Below are positions 6,954 through 14,261 of a stretch of 15,077 nt of DNA, piece by piece; positions within the stretch are counted from its first letter, which is position 1; each line of letters opens with the position of its first letter. This DNA is from Opitutales bacterium (GTDB lineage: Bacteria > Verrucomicrobiota > Verrucomicrobiae > Opitutales > CAG-312): contig JAGAOA010000081.1 in NCBI GenBank assembly GCA_017623955.1, positions 1 to 15,077 on the forward strand, written 5' to 3'. A program made the position numbers and the translations under genes. Under the pieces are notes generated by a model that had not been told where the DNA came from, searched no databases, and worked only from the letters and a program-made list of their open reading frames with translations.

Positions 6954-8777
6954 TTATTTTGCAGATGCTCTTAATAATTTATACGAAATAGGTGGAATAT
7001 CTACACCTTCAAAATAAAATGGTTGATTTCCATAATTTATAACGATGCGAGAACCATCAGCATAACCTATTAATCGTACATTTTCATTTATAATTTTATG
7101 AAAATCCATAAAGACTGTCGATAAGTAAGCAAGAGGTTTGTATTCTCTATAAGCTTTAGCTATTTGATTTACATTCTTTAATGAATTTGTGTAAAAGATT
7201 GGACGAGCCCCAAATTCAACAAGCACCAATGGTAATTTCTTACTTATACGCTTGTTCCATGCAGTTGTATGTAGTTGAGTTATTCTGTCAGCGTTATGAT
7301 AAACAAAACCGTGATACACAATCTCCCAAAGTGGTACAATATTATCTATTAAAGTTTTTGAATTTTTAGGACGTTTCAAAGGTAATATAGTATCAAAATT
7401 TTTTAATTTTTTATCTATAAAATTGTATCCTTGCCAACGCTTAATATCAGCACTTACATAATTTATATACGTTAATTCATTTATAAGATGATCTTCACCA
7501 CACTCCGAAGAAAACCCGTGTAAATTATCAATGCAGAATTGTGCAATTTTGCGTTGAGCCTCTGCCGATTGTTTACGATTTGTTGCATGATTTTTATCAA
7601 AACATGGATATGGAGAAATTGCAGTAAATACATCAATATAGTGTGAACCATTTACACCCAAATCTTTCACTTGTTTCAATTCTTTAGGAACGAACAATTG
7701 CCACGCACGTTCGAGACACACTCTATAAGTATTTCCTCCAGCCCAATATGTTTCTCCACGCAAAAGAGAACCATTAGGTTTTTTACAAATATAGTCTTCA
7801 CTCCACATAGGAGATATTTTGTATGCTCCTGTATTGGCAGTATGACACGCTATTGTATAACCAAGCGATTTTGCCTTTTCTATCATTTTTTTAAAACCAG
7901 CTTCTCCACCAATTAATTCTTCAACAGGAAACAAAGATGGGAAACGTCCATCATAACCACCTGTTGTCCAACCAGCACAGCAAAATTCCATTTTATCTAT
8001 TCCTGCATTTTTGAAAGCTTGCATGATATCTTCTGCCTGCTTCGTAGTCATAAAAACTTTAACATCTGGTTCAGTCTCTGGAGTTTGATCACCTGGGACG
8101 CGAGGCTTTGATGCAAACACGTGTAAACGTGTTACAAAGGTATCTGCCTGATATTTTACATTTGGCAACTTTTTCATTTTTTCAGTCAATGGAATAATTT
8201 CGCCCATCGACAAACGCTTGTTTCGGAAAAATCTACCTACTTCACTGTACTGAGCGTTTTTACCTAAATTGTAATAATCTATAACGGCATCTTCATAAGC
8301 ATCAAAACCCATTTCTTCGACCCTAATACGAAAAGTCATATAATACCTATTTTCGCGAGAAACAACTCTACTTTCAGCCTCGAAACGCAAACCTTTTATC
8401 CAAGCCAAAAACATACCTTTATCAGTTTTAAATGCCTGAATAGGAATTAAATGATAATTGTTATATACATTTGTAGTCCAAATACCCTTATTGTATTTGA
8501 AATATCCTAACTGACCTCTATTGCCTAACCAATAACCATTATCACCAACATTTGCTATAAAGTTTGGATGTTGAATATCTATATACTTTACGCCTTTTGT
8601 TATGTCTTTTGCAGGAATTACTAAACGCATTGCCCCATCAGACTGTTTTGCCAATACAACATCTTTAATTTCTGATGAACCATCTATATTTTTTATAATA
8701 AGCTGAACATTTTGAGCATTTACACTAAAACACGCACAACAAATAAATAAAACAATAAAGCTATATATGTTTTTCAT
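6954..8777 (-). CDS. Secreted glycoside-hydrolase-like protein (DUF5696/GH101-129 type fold, putative)
   Basis: A 607-residue exported protein. The signal peptide covers residues 1-21 (hydrophobic core IYSFIVLFICCACF, cleavage after VNA). A beta-rich N-terminal domain extends to about residue 200, followed by a TIM-barrel-like domain with GWTTGGYDGRFP at 269-280, CHTANTG at 311-317, SHYIDVFTA at 378-386 and GFSSECGED at 421-429. The layout recalls DUF5696 proteins and, more remotely, GH101/GH129 retaining alpha-N-acetylgalactosaminidases. By that analogy Asp382 would be the nucleophile and Glu425 or Glu428 the acid/base. This is inference from memory of the folds. A host-glycan or polysaccharide substrate is plausible but unproven. 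The ATG has a consensus AGGAGG (8783-8788) five bases upstream, unlike most genes here. It is transcribed alone, with putative regulatory repeats upstream. Confidence 0.72.
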   Translation of the reverse strand: MKNIYSFIVLFICCACFSVNAQNVQLIIKNIDGSSEIKDVVLAKQSDGAMRLVIPAKDITKGVKYIDIQHPNFIANVGDNGYWLGNRGQLGYFKYNKGIWTTNVYNNYHLIPIQAFKTDKGMFLAWIKGLRFEAESRVVSRENRYYMTFRIRVEEMGFDAYEDAVIDYYNLGKNAQYSEVGRFFRNKRLSMGEIIPLTEKMKKLPNVKYQADTFVTRLHVFASKPRVPGDQTPETEPDVKVFMTTKQAEDIMQAFKNAGIDKMEFCCAGWTTGGYDGRFPSLFPVEELIGGEAGFKKMIEKAKSLGYTIACHTANTGAYKISPMWSEDYICKKPNGSLLRGETYWAGGNTYRVCLERAWQLFVPKELKQVKDLGVNGSHYIDVFTAISPYPCFDKNHATNRKQSAEAQRKIAQFCIDNLHGFSSECGEDHLINELTYINYVSADIKRWQGYNFIDKKLKNFDTILPLKRPKNSKTLIDNIVPLWEIVYHGFVYHNADRITQLHTTAWNKRISKKLPLVLVEFGARPIFYTNSLKNVNQIAKAYREYKPLAYLSTVFMDFHKIINENVRLIGYADGSRIVINYGNQPFYFEGVDIPPISYKLLRASAK

Positions 8778-8807
8778 TTCATCCTCCTATTCCTTTATTT
8801 TCCTGAA

Positions 8808-8842
8808 GGCTGGTATAGATTATACAAACAAAAAGACCAGCC
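8808..8842 (-). promoter_or_regulatory. Possible promoter/operator of the secreted hydrolase gene
   Basis: A 7-bp inverted repeat, GGCTGGT (8808-8814) and ACCAGCC (8836-8842), is separated by 21 bases. A consensus -10 hexamer TATAAT on the - strand (8819-8824) lies inside the spacer, about 40 bases upstream of the hydrolase start. No good -35 hexamer is visible at the expected spacing, which would fit a promoter needing an activator. Repressor or activator binding to the dyad is inference. Confidence 0.4.
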
Positions 8843-8916
8843 AAGCCTTATGACGTTTAAATGCTTGACTATTTCTTTTTTTAAGGCAAGCACTTTTTTT
8901 ACTATTTTTCATAATT

Positions 8917-8953
8917 AAGTCTTTCTTTAAGTGTTAATCTTTTTGAAAGACTT
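8917..8953. repeat. 9-bp inverted repeat downstream of psd
   Basis: AAGTCTTTC (8917-8925) is repeated inverted as GAAAGACTT (8945-8953) with a 19-base spacer. It lies 11 bases beyond the psd stop codon and upstream of the hydrolase gene, both on -. It could form a weak hairpin ending the gph-recD2-psd transcript, but no clean T run follows on the - strand, so an operator role is as likely. A second, weaker dyad (TGCTTG...CAAGCA) sits nearby at about 8862-8892. Confidence 0.4.
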
Positions 8954-8963
8954 GACCTACTTT

Positions 8964-9875
8964 TTAGGCGTTATCTACGCCAGACCCTTTTCCAGCAAAT
9001 TTTCCTGCTTTTGTATAACATTCTATATTTTGCGAGCTCATTTCAATTAGAGTGTCGTTCCACTCGAATTTGTCTTTTGGAATCAAAGTAATAACACATG
9101 AACCAGCAAAGTTGAAATATCCTGCAACATCGCCACGTTCAACCGTTTCACCAATATTACGTAAATTCACAATGCTACCTACATTTGTTGCACCAATTTC
9201 AACAAAAGCACACATTCCAAAATATTTGTTTTCAATTATATTTAGAACACGCTTATTCTCCCATAAAACACTCAAACGTTTTACAAGAGCAATAGGACTA
9301 ACAGAATATAACGCACCTTTTATTTCTTTTCTTGCAACTATCGTACCAGAAATTGGAAAGTGAAATCTGTGATAATCAACTGGAGCCAAACGTGAAATTA
9401 ACATATCGCAACCTTCAAAAACTTCTGCTAATTTTTTGTCTTTAAAAAACTCAACCAAATTGAACTGTTGTCCTTTTACATAGAAAGAAGTAGCCTCACT
9501 AACATTGCGAATTAACAAATGTCTGCCGTCACTTGGGAACGATACCATATCGGGCGAATTTACACCCTCGGGACTTCTTGCCCCCTCTTTTAATACCCTA
9601 ATAAAAAAGTCGTTAAAGCATTTAAAATGCTCTGGGGCATATAAAAATTCGTCAATATTTATGTTGTTGTTTTTTATAAATGGCAAAATACTTTTTTTGC
9701 TAAATTTTGAGTGCGACCATAAACCACCTAGTTTTGAAAAGAAAGCTCTTTTGAATATGGCCCATACCGATATCCTACCAATAATGCTGTTGTACATAAA
9801 ACGCATAAAAACCTCAGCAGGAACTTTCTCATAAAAGAATTCTTTTTTTTCTATGTCGAATAATTTGATGCTCAT
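8964..9875 (-). CDS. psd: Phosphatidylserine decarboxylase proenzyme
   Basis: A 303-residue proenzyme of phosphatidylserine decarboxylase, which makes phosphatidylethanolamine at the cytoplasmic membrane. Family landmarks are SDGR (Asp116), the PVDYHRFHFP block (165-174, with His169 and His172) and the C-terminal self-cleavage site FAGSCVI. In that site Gly258-Ser259 would be cut and Ser259 converted to the pyruvoyl group. The residues around the GS pair (AGSC) differ from the usual GGST or LGST, but the GS pair itself is kept. The Asp-His-Ser set needed for self-processing is thus present. The length is normal for the family. Its ATG overlaps the recD2 stop (ATGA, 9872-9875), so it is translationally coupled as the last gene of a three-gene operon. 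Confidence 0.93.
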   Translation of the reverse strand: MSIKLFDIEKKEFFYEKVPAEVFMRFMYNSIIGRISVWAIFKRAFFSKLGGLWSHSKFSKKSILPFIKNNNINIDEFLYAPEHFKCFNDFFIRVLKEGARSPEGVNSPDMVSFPSDGRHLLIRNVSEATSFYVKGQQFNLVEFFKDKKLAEVFEGCDMLISRLAPVDYHRFHFPISGTIVARKEIKGALYSVSPIALVKRLSVLWENKRVLNIIENKYFGMCAFVEIGATNVGSIVNLRNIGETVERGDVAGYFNFAGSCVITLIPKDKFEWNDTLIEMSSQNIECYTKAGKFAGKGSGVDNA

Positions 9876-12055
9876 AATATTTCCAATCTATTTTTTAAAA
9901 ATGTTTTTCTCTCTGCTGAACGTGAATTTTTTACAGCTGCAAACCATGCACTTTGATTTCCCACAACAAAAACTTTTCTGCGACCTCTAGTAATTGCCGT
10001 ATATAACAAATTACGTTGTAGCATTACAAAATGTTGACGTAATAGTGGAATTACAACAATCGGGAATTCACTACCTTGCGATTTGTGAATACTTATGGCG
10101 TATGCTTGTTGAAAATCAATTAAATCTGACTTCCCCAACGCCACACGCTTGCCATCAAAATCAGCAACAAGCATTGAGTTGTCTCTAGCAACCGATACTA
10201 CTCGCCCCATATCACCATTAAATATATCTAAATCGTAGTTGTTTCGAGTCTGCATAATCTTGTCGCCCACAGCGTAGCTAGACCCTCCATAACTCATAGA
10301 TTCCGAATCGCCATTCAACGATTTTTTTAACTCATAATTAAAAGTTGCAATTCCCGCAGACCCCTTATGCATAGGAGCTAGAATTTGAACATCGCCAACA
10401 GGATCTAATCCATACCATCTAGGAATTTTGTCCTTTATGAGATTTACGCAAGTTGCCACACAATCATCAGGTGTTTCTGCTGGAATAAATATAATATCAT
10501 CGTTGTAATTTACAAGATCTAAGGGAGCACTAGAAACGCCAGCCATAGATGTATCTCCCGATAAAATACCATGTGCAGCAGATACAATCTGACTTCTTTC
10601 GCCTTGTCGAAAAATCTTATTTAATCTGACAACCGAAAACCTTTTCGAGTCAATAATATCGCGTAAAACATTCCCAGCCCCCACGCTAGGCAACTGGTCA
10701 ATATCTCCAACTAATACTAAATGAGCCGAACTTGCAACACTTGCAATTACCGATGCCGCAAGCTTAGTATCTAGCATAGACGCTTCGTCTATTATAATAA
10801 ATTTAGCAGGAATTGTTCTATACTCATTGTATACAAATTTGCCATCTTCAAAACCTAGTAACCTATGTATAGTCTTTGCTTCAACGCCAGTACTTTCGCA
10901 CATTCTCTGCGCGGCCTTCCCAGTGGGAGCCGCCAAGACGGGAGTAATTTTTTTCGCCTTTAGAATGTCGCAAACAGCCTTTAAAATTGTAGTTTTTCCA
11001 GTACCAGGGCCACCAGTAATAACAGTTATTTTATTTTGTAATACAGTCGAAACAGCTTGTTCCTGTTCAGGAGCAAATGCAAATCCTGCACGCATAACAG
11101 CCCATTGCACAGCTTTATCGACTATGATATGAGGCAATGCAGATGGAGCCTGTTGAATACGTTTTAAATTATTCACTATACGTCGTTCTGCATATTCTAA
11201 GCTATCTCGTTGAACAATACCATCGCCAATAAATTTCAAAGCTCCCTCTTCCGCAAGTGTTGATATTGCATCTAAACATTTTTGAACATCTACATCTAAT
11301 AGCGATGATGACTTCGACACAAGTTCACCAACAATGACACAAGTATGACCTTCGCTCTCTGCTTCGCCTAAAATATGCCATACGCCAGCACAAATACGTT
11401 CTTTACTTTCGTTAGATATGCCTCCATTTAAAGCAATCATATCGGCAGTTTTAAAACCAATCCCCTCAATTTCTCTCGAAAGCTTGTAAGGATCTTCACG
11501 AACAATGCGTGGAGCATCTGCGCCAAAGCGTTTCATTATACGCACACACATAGCCATCCCAATTCCATATACACGCAAAGCAATAACAACCTCTCGCAAC
11601 CCTTTCTGTTCTTGCCACGAATCTCTAATCCTAGCTAAACGCTCCTTGCCAATCCCCTTTACTTCAAGTAATCTAGCACTATCAGAATCAATTATATCTA
11701 GAGTTTTCTCGCCGAATATATCAACAATTCTCTTTGCGTATGTAGGACCAATTCCATCTATGAGTCCCGACCCTAAATATTTCTCAATACCATATACCCC
11801 AGAAGGAAGTCTAGATTCAAACGACTTTACCTTAATCTGTCTCCCATATGAAGAGTGCCTAGACCATTCGCCTACAACGTCAATAGTTTCCCCACATTGA
11901 AGAGATGGCATTATTCCAGTTATAGTAACGCTTTCAGATGTTCCATTCTTAGCTCGTACTTTTAACGATGCAATACAATAGAAATTTTCTTCATTGAAGA
12001 ACACAATACGTTCAACAACTCCAGTAATATTTACACTATTGGTACACTCACTCAT
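9872..12055 (-). CDS. recD2: RecD2-type 5'-3' DNA helicase (RecD/TraA family)
   Basis: A 727-residue ATP-dependent helicase of the RecD2/YrrC type, found in bacteria with or without RecBC and involved in DNA repair and replication-fork processing. From N to C it has an OB-like N-terminal region, helix-hairpin-helix segments (about 95-205, for example DGIGPTYAKRI and EVKGIGKERL), then the superfamily 1B helicase core. In the core are Walker A GGPGTGKT (348-355), motif Ia LAAPTGKAAQRM (374-385), Walker B IIDEAS (421-426) and motif III GDIDQLPSVGAG (450-461). The C-terminal motifs are AISIHKSQGSEF and LLYTAITRGRR. The length matches RecD2 rather than the shorter E. coli RecD. The start codon directly abuts the stop of the upstream phosphatase gene, and the stop overlaps psd. 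Confidence 0.94.
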   Translation of the reverse strand: MSECTNSVNITGVVERIVFFNEENFYCIASLKVRAKNGTSESVTITGIMPSLQCGETIDVVGEWSRHSSYGRQIKVKSFESRLPSGVYGIEKYLGSGLIDGIGPTYAKRIVDIFGEKTLDIIDSDSARLLEVKGIGKERLARIRDSWQEQKGLREVVIALRVYGIGMAMCVRIMKRFGADAPRIVREDPYKLSREIEGIGFKTADMIALNGGISNESKERICAGVWHILGEAESEGHTCVIVGELVSKSSSLLDVDVQKCLDAISTLAEEGALKFIGDGIVQRDSLEYAERRIVNNLKRIQQAPSALPHIIVDKAVQWAVMRAGFAFAPEQEQAVSTVLQNKITVITGGPGTGKTTILKAVCDILKAKKITPVLAAPTGKAAQRMCESTGVEAKTIHRLLGFEDGKFVYNEYRTIPAKFIIIDEASMLDTKLAASVIASVASSAHLVLVGDIDQLPSVGAGNVLRDIIDSKRFSVVRLNKIFRQGERSQIVSAAHGILSGDTSMAGVSSAPLDLVNYNDDIIFIPAETPDDCVATCVNLIKDKIPRWYGLDPVGDVQILAPMHKGSAGIATFNYELKKSLNGDSESMSYGGSSYAVGDKIMQTRNNYDLDIFNGDMGRVVSVARDNSMLVADFDGKRVALGKSDLIDFQQAYAISIHKSQGSEFPIVVIPLLRQHFVMLQRNLLYTAITRGRRKVFVVGNQSAWFAAVKNSRSAERKTFLKNRLEIL

Positions 12056-12727
12056 TTAAACTTCTACATTAAAAATATCTTTAGCCAGATACTTTAGATT
12101 ATCAAAAACCCCTAGAGAATTTGGGCACTTCTGAACTAGAAAATCTTTGCAATCACTACCAGTTGCAACAAGAGCCGAAGCTACATTACAACATTGAGCC
12201 GCCTGATAATCATAAGGCGAATCCCCAATACCAATAACTTCGCACGCATCTAATCCGATAGCCTTTAAAGCCATTTCCGTAAACTCTTTTTCAGGTTTTC
12301 GCGGAGAATGTAAAGAAGTAGAAATTATACAATCTAAATATTTGTCTAAGCCTAAATGAGAAAGGACTTGTTCTGCACCTTCGCTTTGCTTATTTGTAAA
12401 ACAAGCTAGTTTGTAGTTGAGTTTTTTTAGTTTTATCAAAAGAGCTTCAGCATACGGCATTGGCTTAAGTCCACAATAAACGTAGTTTGGATACTCTTGC
12501 AAATACATATCAGCAACCTTCTCATACAAATGTTCAAATTCACTACCTGCAAGCAATCGTTTCATAGTTATCAGTATGGATCCACCAACAGTTGTAAAAA
12601 CCTTTTCATACGATGGAACAGGAATTGAAAACTTTTCAAAAGTTGCACAGGTACACAAATGAATAGCCGTGTAATTATCGGCAAGCGTTCCATCTAGATC
12701 AAATAATATACCTTTAAAAGTATTCAT
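12056..12727 (-). CDS. gph: HAD-superfamily phosphatase, phosphoglycolate phosphatase-like
   Basis: A 223-residue HAD hydrolase. Motif I FDLDGTLADN supplies Asp10 and Asp12, motif II is CFTNK with Thr111, motif III lysine lies in SPRKPEKE (Lys144), and motif IV GDSPYDYQAA supplies Asp169 and Asp173. The alpha-helical cap after motif I matches subclass IA, which includes phosphoglycolate phosphatase (Gph) and beta-phosphoglucomutase. Gph removes 2-phosphoglycolate, which arises from oxidative DNA damage repair and from oxygenase chemistry. Being first in an operon with the repair helicase recD2 makes that role attractive, but substrate specificity cannot be read from the motifs. Its stop abuts the recD2 ATG with no gap. 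The family is certain, the gene symbol tentative. Confidence 0.8.
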   Translation of the reverse strand: MNTFKGILFDLDGTLADNYTAIHLCTCATFEKFSIPVPSYEKVFTTVGGSILITMKRLLAGSEFEHLYEKVADMYLQEYPNYVYCGLKPMPYAEALLIKLKKLNYKLACFTNKQSEGAEQVLSHLGLDKYLDCIISTSLHSPRKPEKEFTEMALKAIGLDACEVIGIGDSPYDYQAAQCCNVASALVATGSDCKDFLVQKCPNSLGVFDNLKYLAKDIFNVEV

Positions 12728-12759
12728 AAATAAAAAACAAAAAGTTATTACTTATATTC

Positions 12760-12782
12760 TGCCAATATCAGTATTTTTGGCA
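12760..12782. promoter_or_regulatory. Inverted repeat in the divergent gph/lipocalin intergenic region
   Basis: TGCCAA (12760-12765) and TTGGCA (12777-12782) form a 6-bp dyad with an 11-base spacer in the 146-base region between the divergently transcribed phosphatase and lipocalin genes. Promoters for both must lie here (12728-12873), but I could not settle convincing -35/-10 pairs in the AT-rich sequence. The dyad could be an operator; this is only inference. Confidence 0.3.
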
Positions 12783-12873
12783 ATCGTTTTTTTATGAAAC
12801 GCAAACTATTTTAATCTACAAATTAATTAAAAACCAAATGTACGATAATATTATTGAACAATAGTTTTACAAA

Positions 12874-13437
12874 ATGAACACACAAAAACATAAAAATTAT
12901 ATTTCCATAGTATCCCTTATTTTAGTTTTGACATTTTCTACGATATTGTATGCCTGTGTATCTTGTTCCAATATGAAAACAGCAGATAACGTACAGTTAA
13001 ACAAATATATGGGAACGTGGTTTGAAATTGCACGTATAGATACACCATTCCAACGAGGGACATTCGACTCGCAAGCCGAGTATAAACAAAATAAAGACGG
13101 CACTGTGCAAATAACAAACTCAGCCATAAACGAATATGGAGAACAAACCTCTGCAAAAGCCGTAGGTTATGTTCCCGATTCAAATAATACAGCAAAACTT
13201 AGAATTTCATTTTTTCGTCCATTTTATTCGGATTATTGGATATTAGATGTAGATGATGATTATCAATGGGCATTGGTAGGCACTCCAAATAAAAGATATA
13301 TGTGGATTTTATCACGTACACCAAACATCGATGATATCGCCTTAATGCGCATTCTTACAACTGCAAAATTGCTAGGTTTTGACACTTCAAAACTTCTGTA
13401 TAATAAAAATCTGAGAAAATTATCGAAAAATAAATAA
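12874..13437 (+). CDS. blc: Lipocalin family protein (Blc-like)
   Basis: A 187-residue bacterial lipocalin like the outer-membrane lipoprotein Blc, which binds fatty acids or lysophospholipids in the periplasm. The lipocalin signature GTWFEIARID lies at 47-56, followed by a beta-barrel pattern including AKLRISFFRPFYSDYWILDV (107-126) and the conserved YMWILSRTP strand (142-150). Residues 9-27 are hydrophobic and are followed by LYAC (25-28), an imperfect lipobox. A second Cys at 31 is an alternative. It is therefore probably a lipoprotein, though an uncleaved anchor cannot be excluded. The ATG at 12874 is favoured because it gives the full export signal, although no clear Shine-Dalgarno sequence precedes it. 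The gene is divergent from gph and stands alone, 89 bases before rpmG. Confidence 0.88.
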   Translation: MNTQKHKNYISIVSLILVLTFSTILYACVSCSNMKTADNVQLNKYMGTWFEIARIDTPFQRGTFDSQAEYKQNKDGTVQITNSAINEYGEQTSAKAVGYVPDSNNTAKLRISFFRPFYSDYWILDVDDDYQWALVGTPNKRYMWILSRTPNIDDIALMRILTTAKLLGFDTSKLLYNKNLRKLSKNK

Positions 13438-13526
13438 AAGTTTATGAAAAATAAGCTTGAAAAGGTAAAACTTTTCGGTCAGTATGCGTAGGATATTTTT
13501 TAAGAATAACTGAAAGGATAAAATTT

Positions 13527-13697
13527 ATGCCACGCGAAATCGTAATTATAGAATGCACAGAAGCACGTAAAGAAGGTAAATCACCTTCTCGTTATATGAC
13601 TACCCGCAACTTCAAAAAACAAGCGGACAAAGTTGAAAAGCTAAAGTACAATCCATCGCTCAAACGCAGAACATTGCACCGCGAAATTAAGAAATAA
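13527..13697 (+). CDS. rpmG: 50S ribosomal protein L33
   Basis: A 56-residue protein, easily overlooked because of its size. It reads MPREIVIIECTEARKEGKSP, then SRYMTTRNFKKQ, and ends NPSLKRRTLHREIKK. This matches L33, a small basic protein of the large ribosomal subunit, in particular the ECTEARKEGxxPSRYMTTRN form common in the PVC group. The two CxxC pairs of zinc-binding L33 are absent (only one Cys, residue 10), so this is the zinc-independent type. A good Shine-Dalgarno sequence, GAAAGGA (13512-13518), lies eight bases before the ATG. A hairpin terminator follows 18 bases after the stop, so it is probably a single-gene unit. The 89-base leader from the lipocalin stop should hold its promoter, but I could not identify it with certainty. 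Confidence 0.94.
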   Translation: MPREIVIIECTEARKEGKSPSRYMTTRNFKKQADKVEKLKYNPSLKRRTLHREIKK

Positions 13698-13715
13698 TAT
13701 TTTTTAGCTTTTAAC

Positions 13716-13756
13716 AAAAATGGCATTGATAATCAAAAAATCAGTGCCATTTTTTT
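13716..13756 (+). terminator. Rho-independent terminator of rpmG
   Basis: The arms AATGGCATTGAT and ATCAGTGCCATT pair over 12 bp with one G-T wobble around a nine-base A-rich loop. They are preceded by an A run and followed by a run of T bases (TTTTTTT before G at 13757). The hairpin begins about 18 bases after the rpmG stop codon. Confidence 0.88.
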
Positions 13757-13775
13757 GTGTATAATTGTGTATAAT
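13756..13775. repeat. Tandem 10-bp direct repeat TGTGTATAAT
   Basis: TGTGTATAAT occurs twice head to tail (13756-13765 and 13766-13775), directly after the rpmG terminator. The 10-base period puts both copies on one face of the helix. Related TGTATAAT occurs upstream of the ribbon-helix-helix gene at 14114-14121. It may be a protein-binding site or chance in AT-rich DNA. Confidence 0.35.
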
Positions 13776-13796
13776 AATAAAAAAAAAGCCCCTAAA

Positions 13797-13845
13797 AAGC
13801 ATAAAAAATGGACAATTTTTATTAAAAAATTGTCCATTTTTGCTT
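13797..13845. terminator. Long bidirectional hairpin between rpmG and the RHH gene
   Basis: A perfect 17-bp inverted repeat, AAAAATGGACAATTTTT (13804-13820) and AAAAATTGTCCATTTTT (13825-13841), has a four-base ATTA loop. Outer AAGC (13797-13800) and GCTT (13842-13845) can add pairs. The A and T runs at both ends make it a terminator in either direction. On - it ends the RHH gene, whose stop is at 13862-13864; on + it backs up the rpmG terminator. Confidence 0.85.
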
Positions 13846-13861
13846 AAAAAAAACTAAAAAA

Positions 13862-14059
13862 TTAGCTAATTTTCTTCTTAGAATCTGCAACACAGAGACA
13901 TTCTCTTGCCATATTTTGTAAAGTATTGGCAATGAAATTTGAGCGATTTCTGTTGTCTAAGCGAGCCATTTCATCAATTTGTTTTACCAATTCTTGAGGC
14001 AAGCTAATTGATATCTGAGTCATACCAGGTATTTTTGATGAGCCTTTTTTTCGTGCCAT
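13862..14059 (-). CDS. Ribbon-helix-helix (CopG/Arc-type) DNA-binding protein
   Basis: A 65-residue protein with a basic N-terminal tail (ARKKGSSK), then the ribbon-helix-helix pattern: strand MTQISISLP (14-22), helix QELVKQIDEMARLDN (23-37), a turn, and helix NRSNFIANTLQNMAREC (40-56). Such proteins bind DNA as dimers through the beta ribbon and act as repressors or as antitoxins. No toxin gene adjoins it on either side, so it is better read as an orphan regulator. AAGGA precedes the ATG by eight bases and a good promoter lies just upstream. Hairpin terminators on both sides isolate it as a single-gene unit. Autoregulation would be typical of the family. Targets are unknown. Confidence 0.8.
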   Translation of the reverse strand: MARKKGSSKIPGMTQISISLPQELVKQIDEMARLDNRNRSNFIANTLQNMARECLCVADSKKKIS

Positions 14060-14081
14060 AATGCTATTCCTTGTACTTTTT

Positions 14082-14109
14082 ATTATATTTAAGATTATTC
14101 AGTATGCAA
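14082..14109 (-). promoter_or_regulatory. Sigma-70-type promoter of the RHH gene
   Basis: On the - strand the -35 hexamer TTGCAT (14104-14109) and a consensus -10 TATAAT (14082-14087) are separated by 16 bases. Transcription would begin near 14075, giving a short leader before the ATG at 14057-14059. The surrounding 14060-14261 region is extremely AT-rich and otherwise holds only the terminator of the upstream gene. Confidence 0.65.
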
Positions 14110-14189
14110 TAAATGTATAATATATTGAATATTGATTATGTAAGTGTGAGTGTGTACGTTTTATAACACTTTTCAATCTTTTTCTAAAT

Positions 14190-14245
14190 AAAAATCGGTT
14201 TTTTTGTAAAAATTTAAATATTTTATCAAAAAAAACCTATTTTTT
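14190..14245 (-). terminator. Probable terminator of the secreted K/A-rich protein gene
   Basis: On the - strand AAAAATAGGTTTTTTTTG pairs with CAAAAAAACCGATTTTT across a loop of about 20 bases, with one mismatch and one unpaired T. The descending arm ends in T-rich sequence. It begins 16 bases after the stop at 14262-14264. The large AT-rich loop makes it weaker than the other hairpins here. Confidence 0.55.
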
Positions 14246-14261
14246 CATATTTTTATTCTCC

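Noticed and set aside
11505..11900. 131-codon open frame on + opposite recD2
   Set aside because: It is the antisense of the helix-hairpin-helix region of RecD2; its product has no recognisable domain.
13459..13476. Hairpin GAAAAG/CTTTTC between lipocalin and rpmG as a lipocalin terminator
   Set aside because: Only six base pairs and no following T run; too weak to call. It could equally be part of the rpmG promoter region.
13862..14059. Toxin-antitoxin system based on the RHH protein
   Set aside because: No small toxin-like frame is adjacent on either strand; neighbours are rpmG with terminators and a secreted protein behind a terminator.
12874..14059. Mobile element or integration site in the mixed tail
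   Set aside because: No transposase, integrase, tRNA target or terminal repeats are visible; the hairpins here are explained as terminators.
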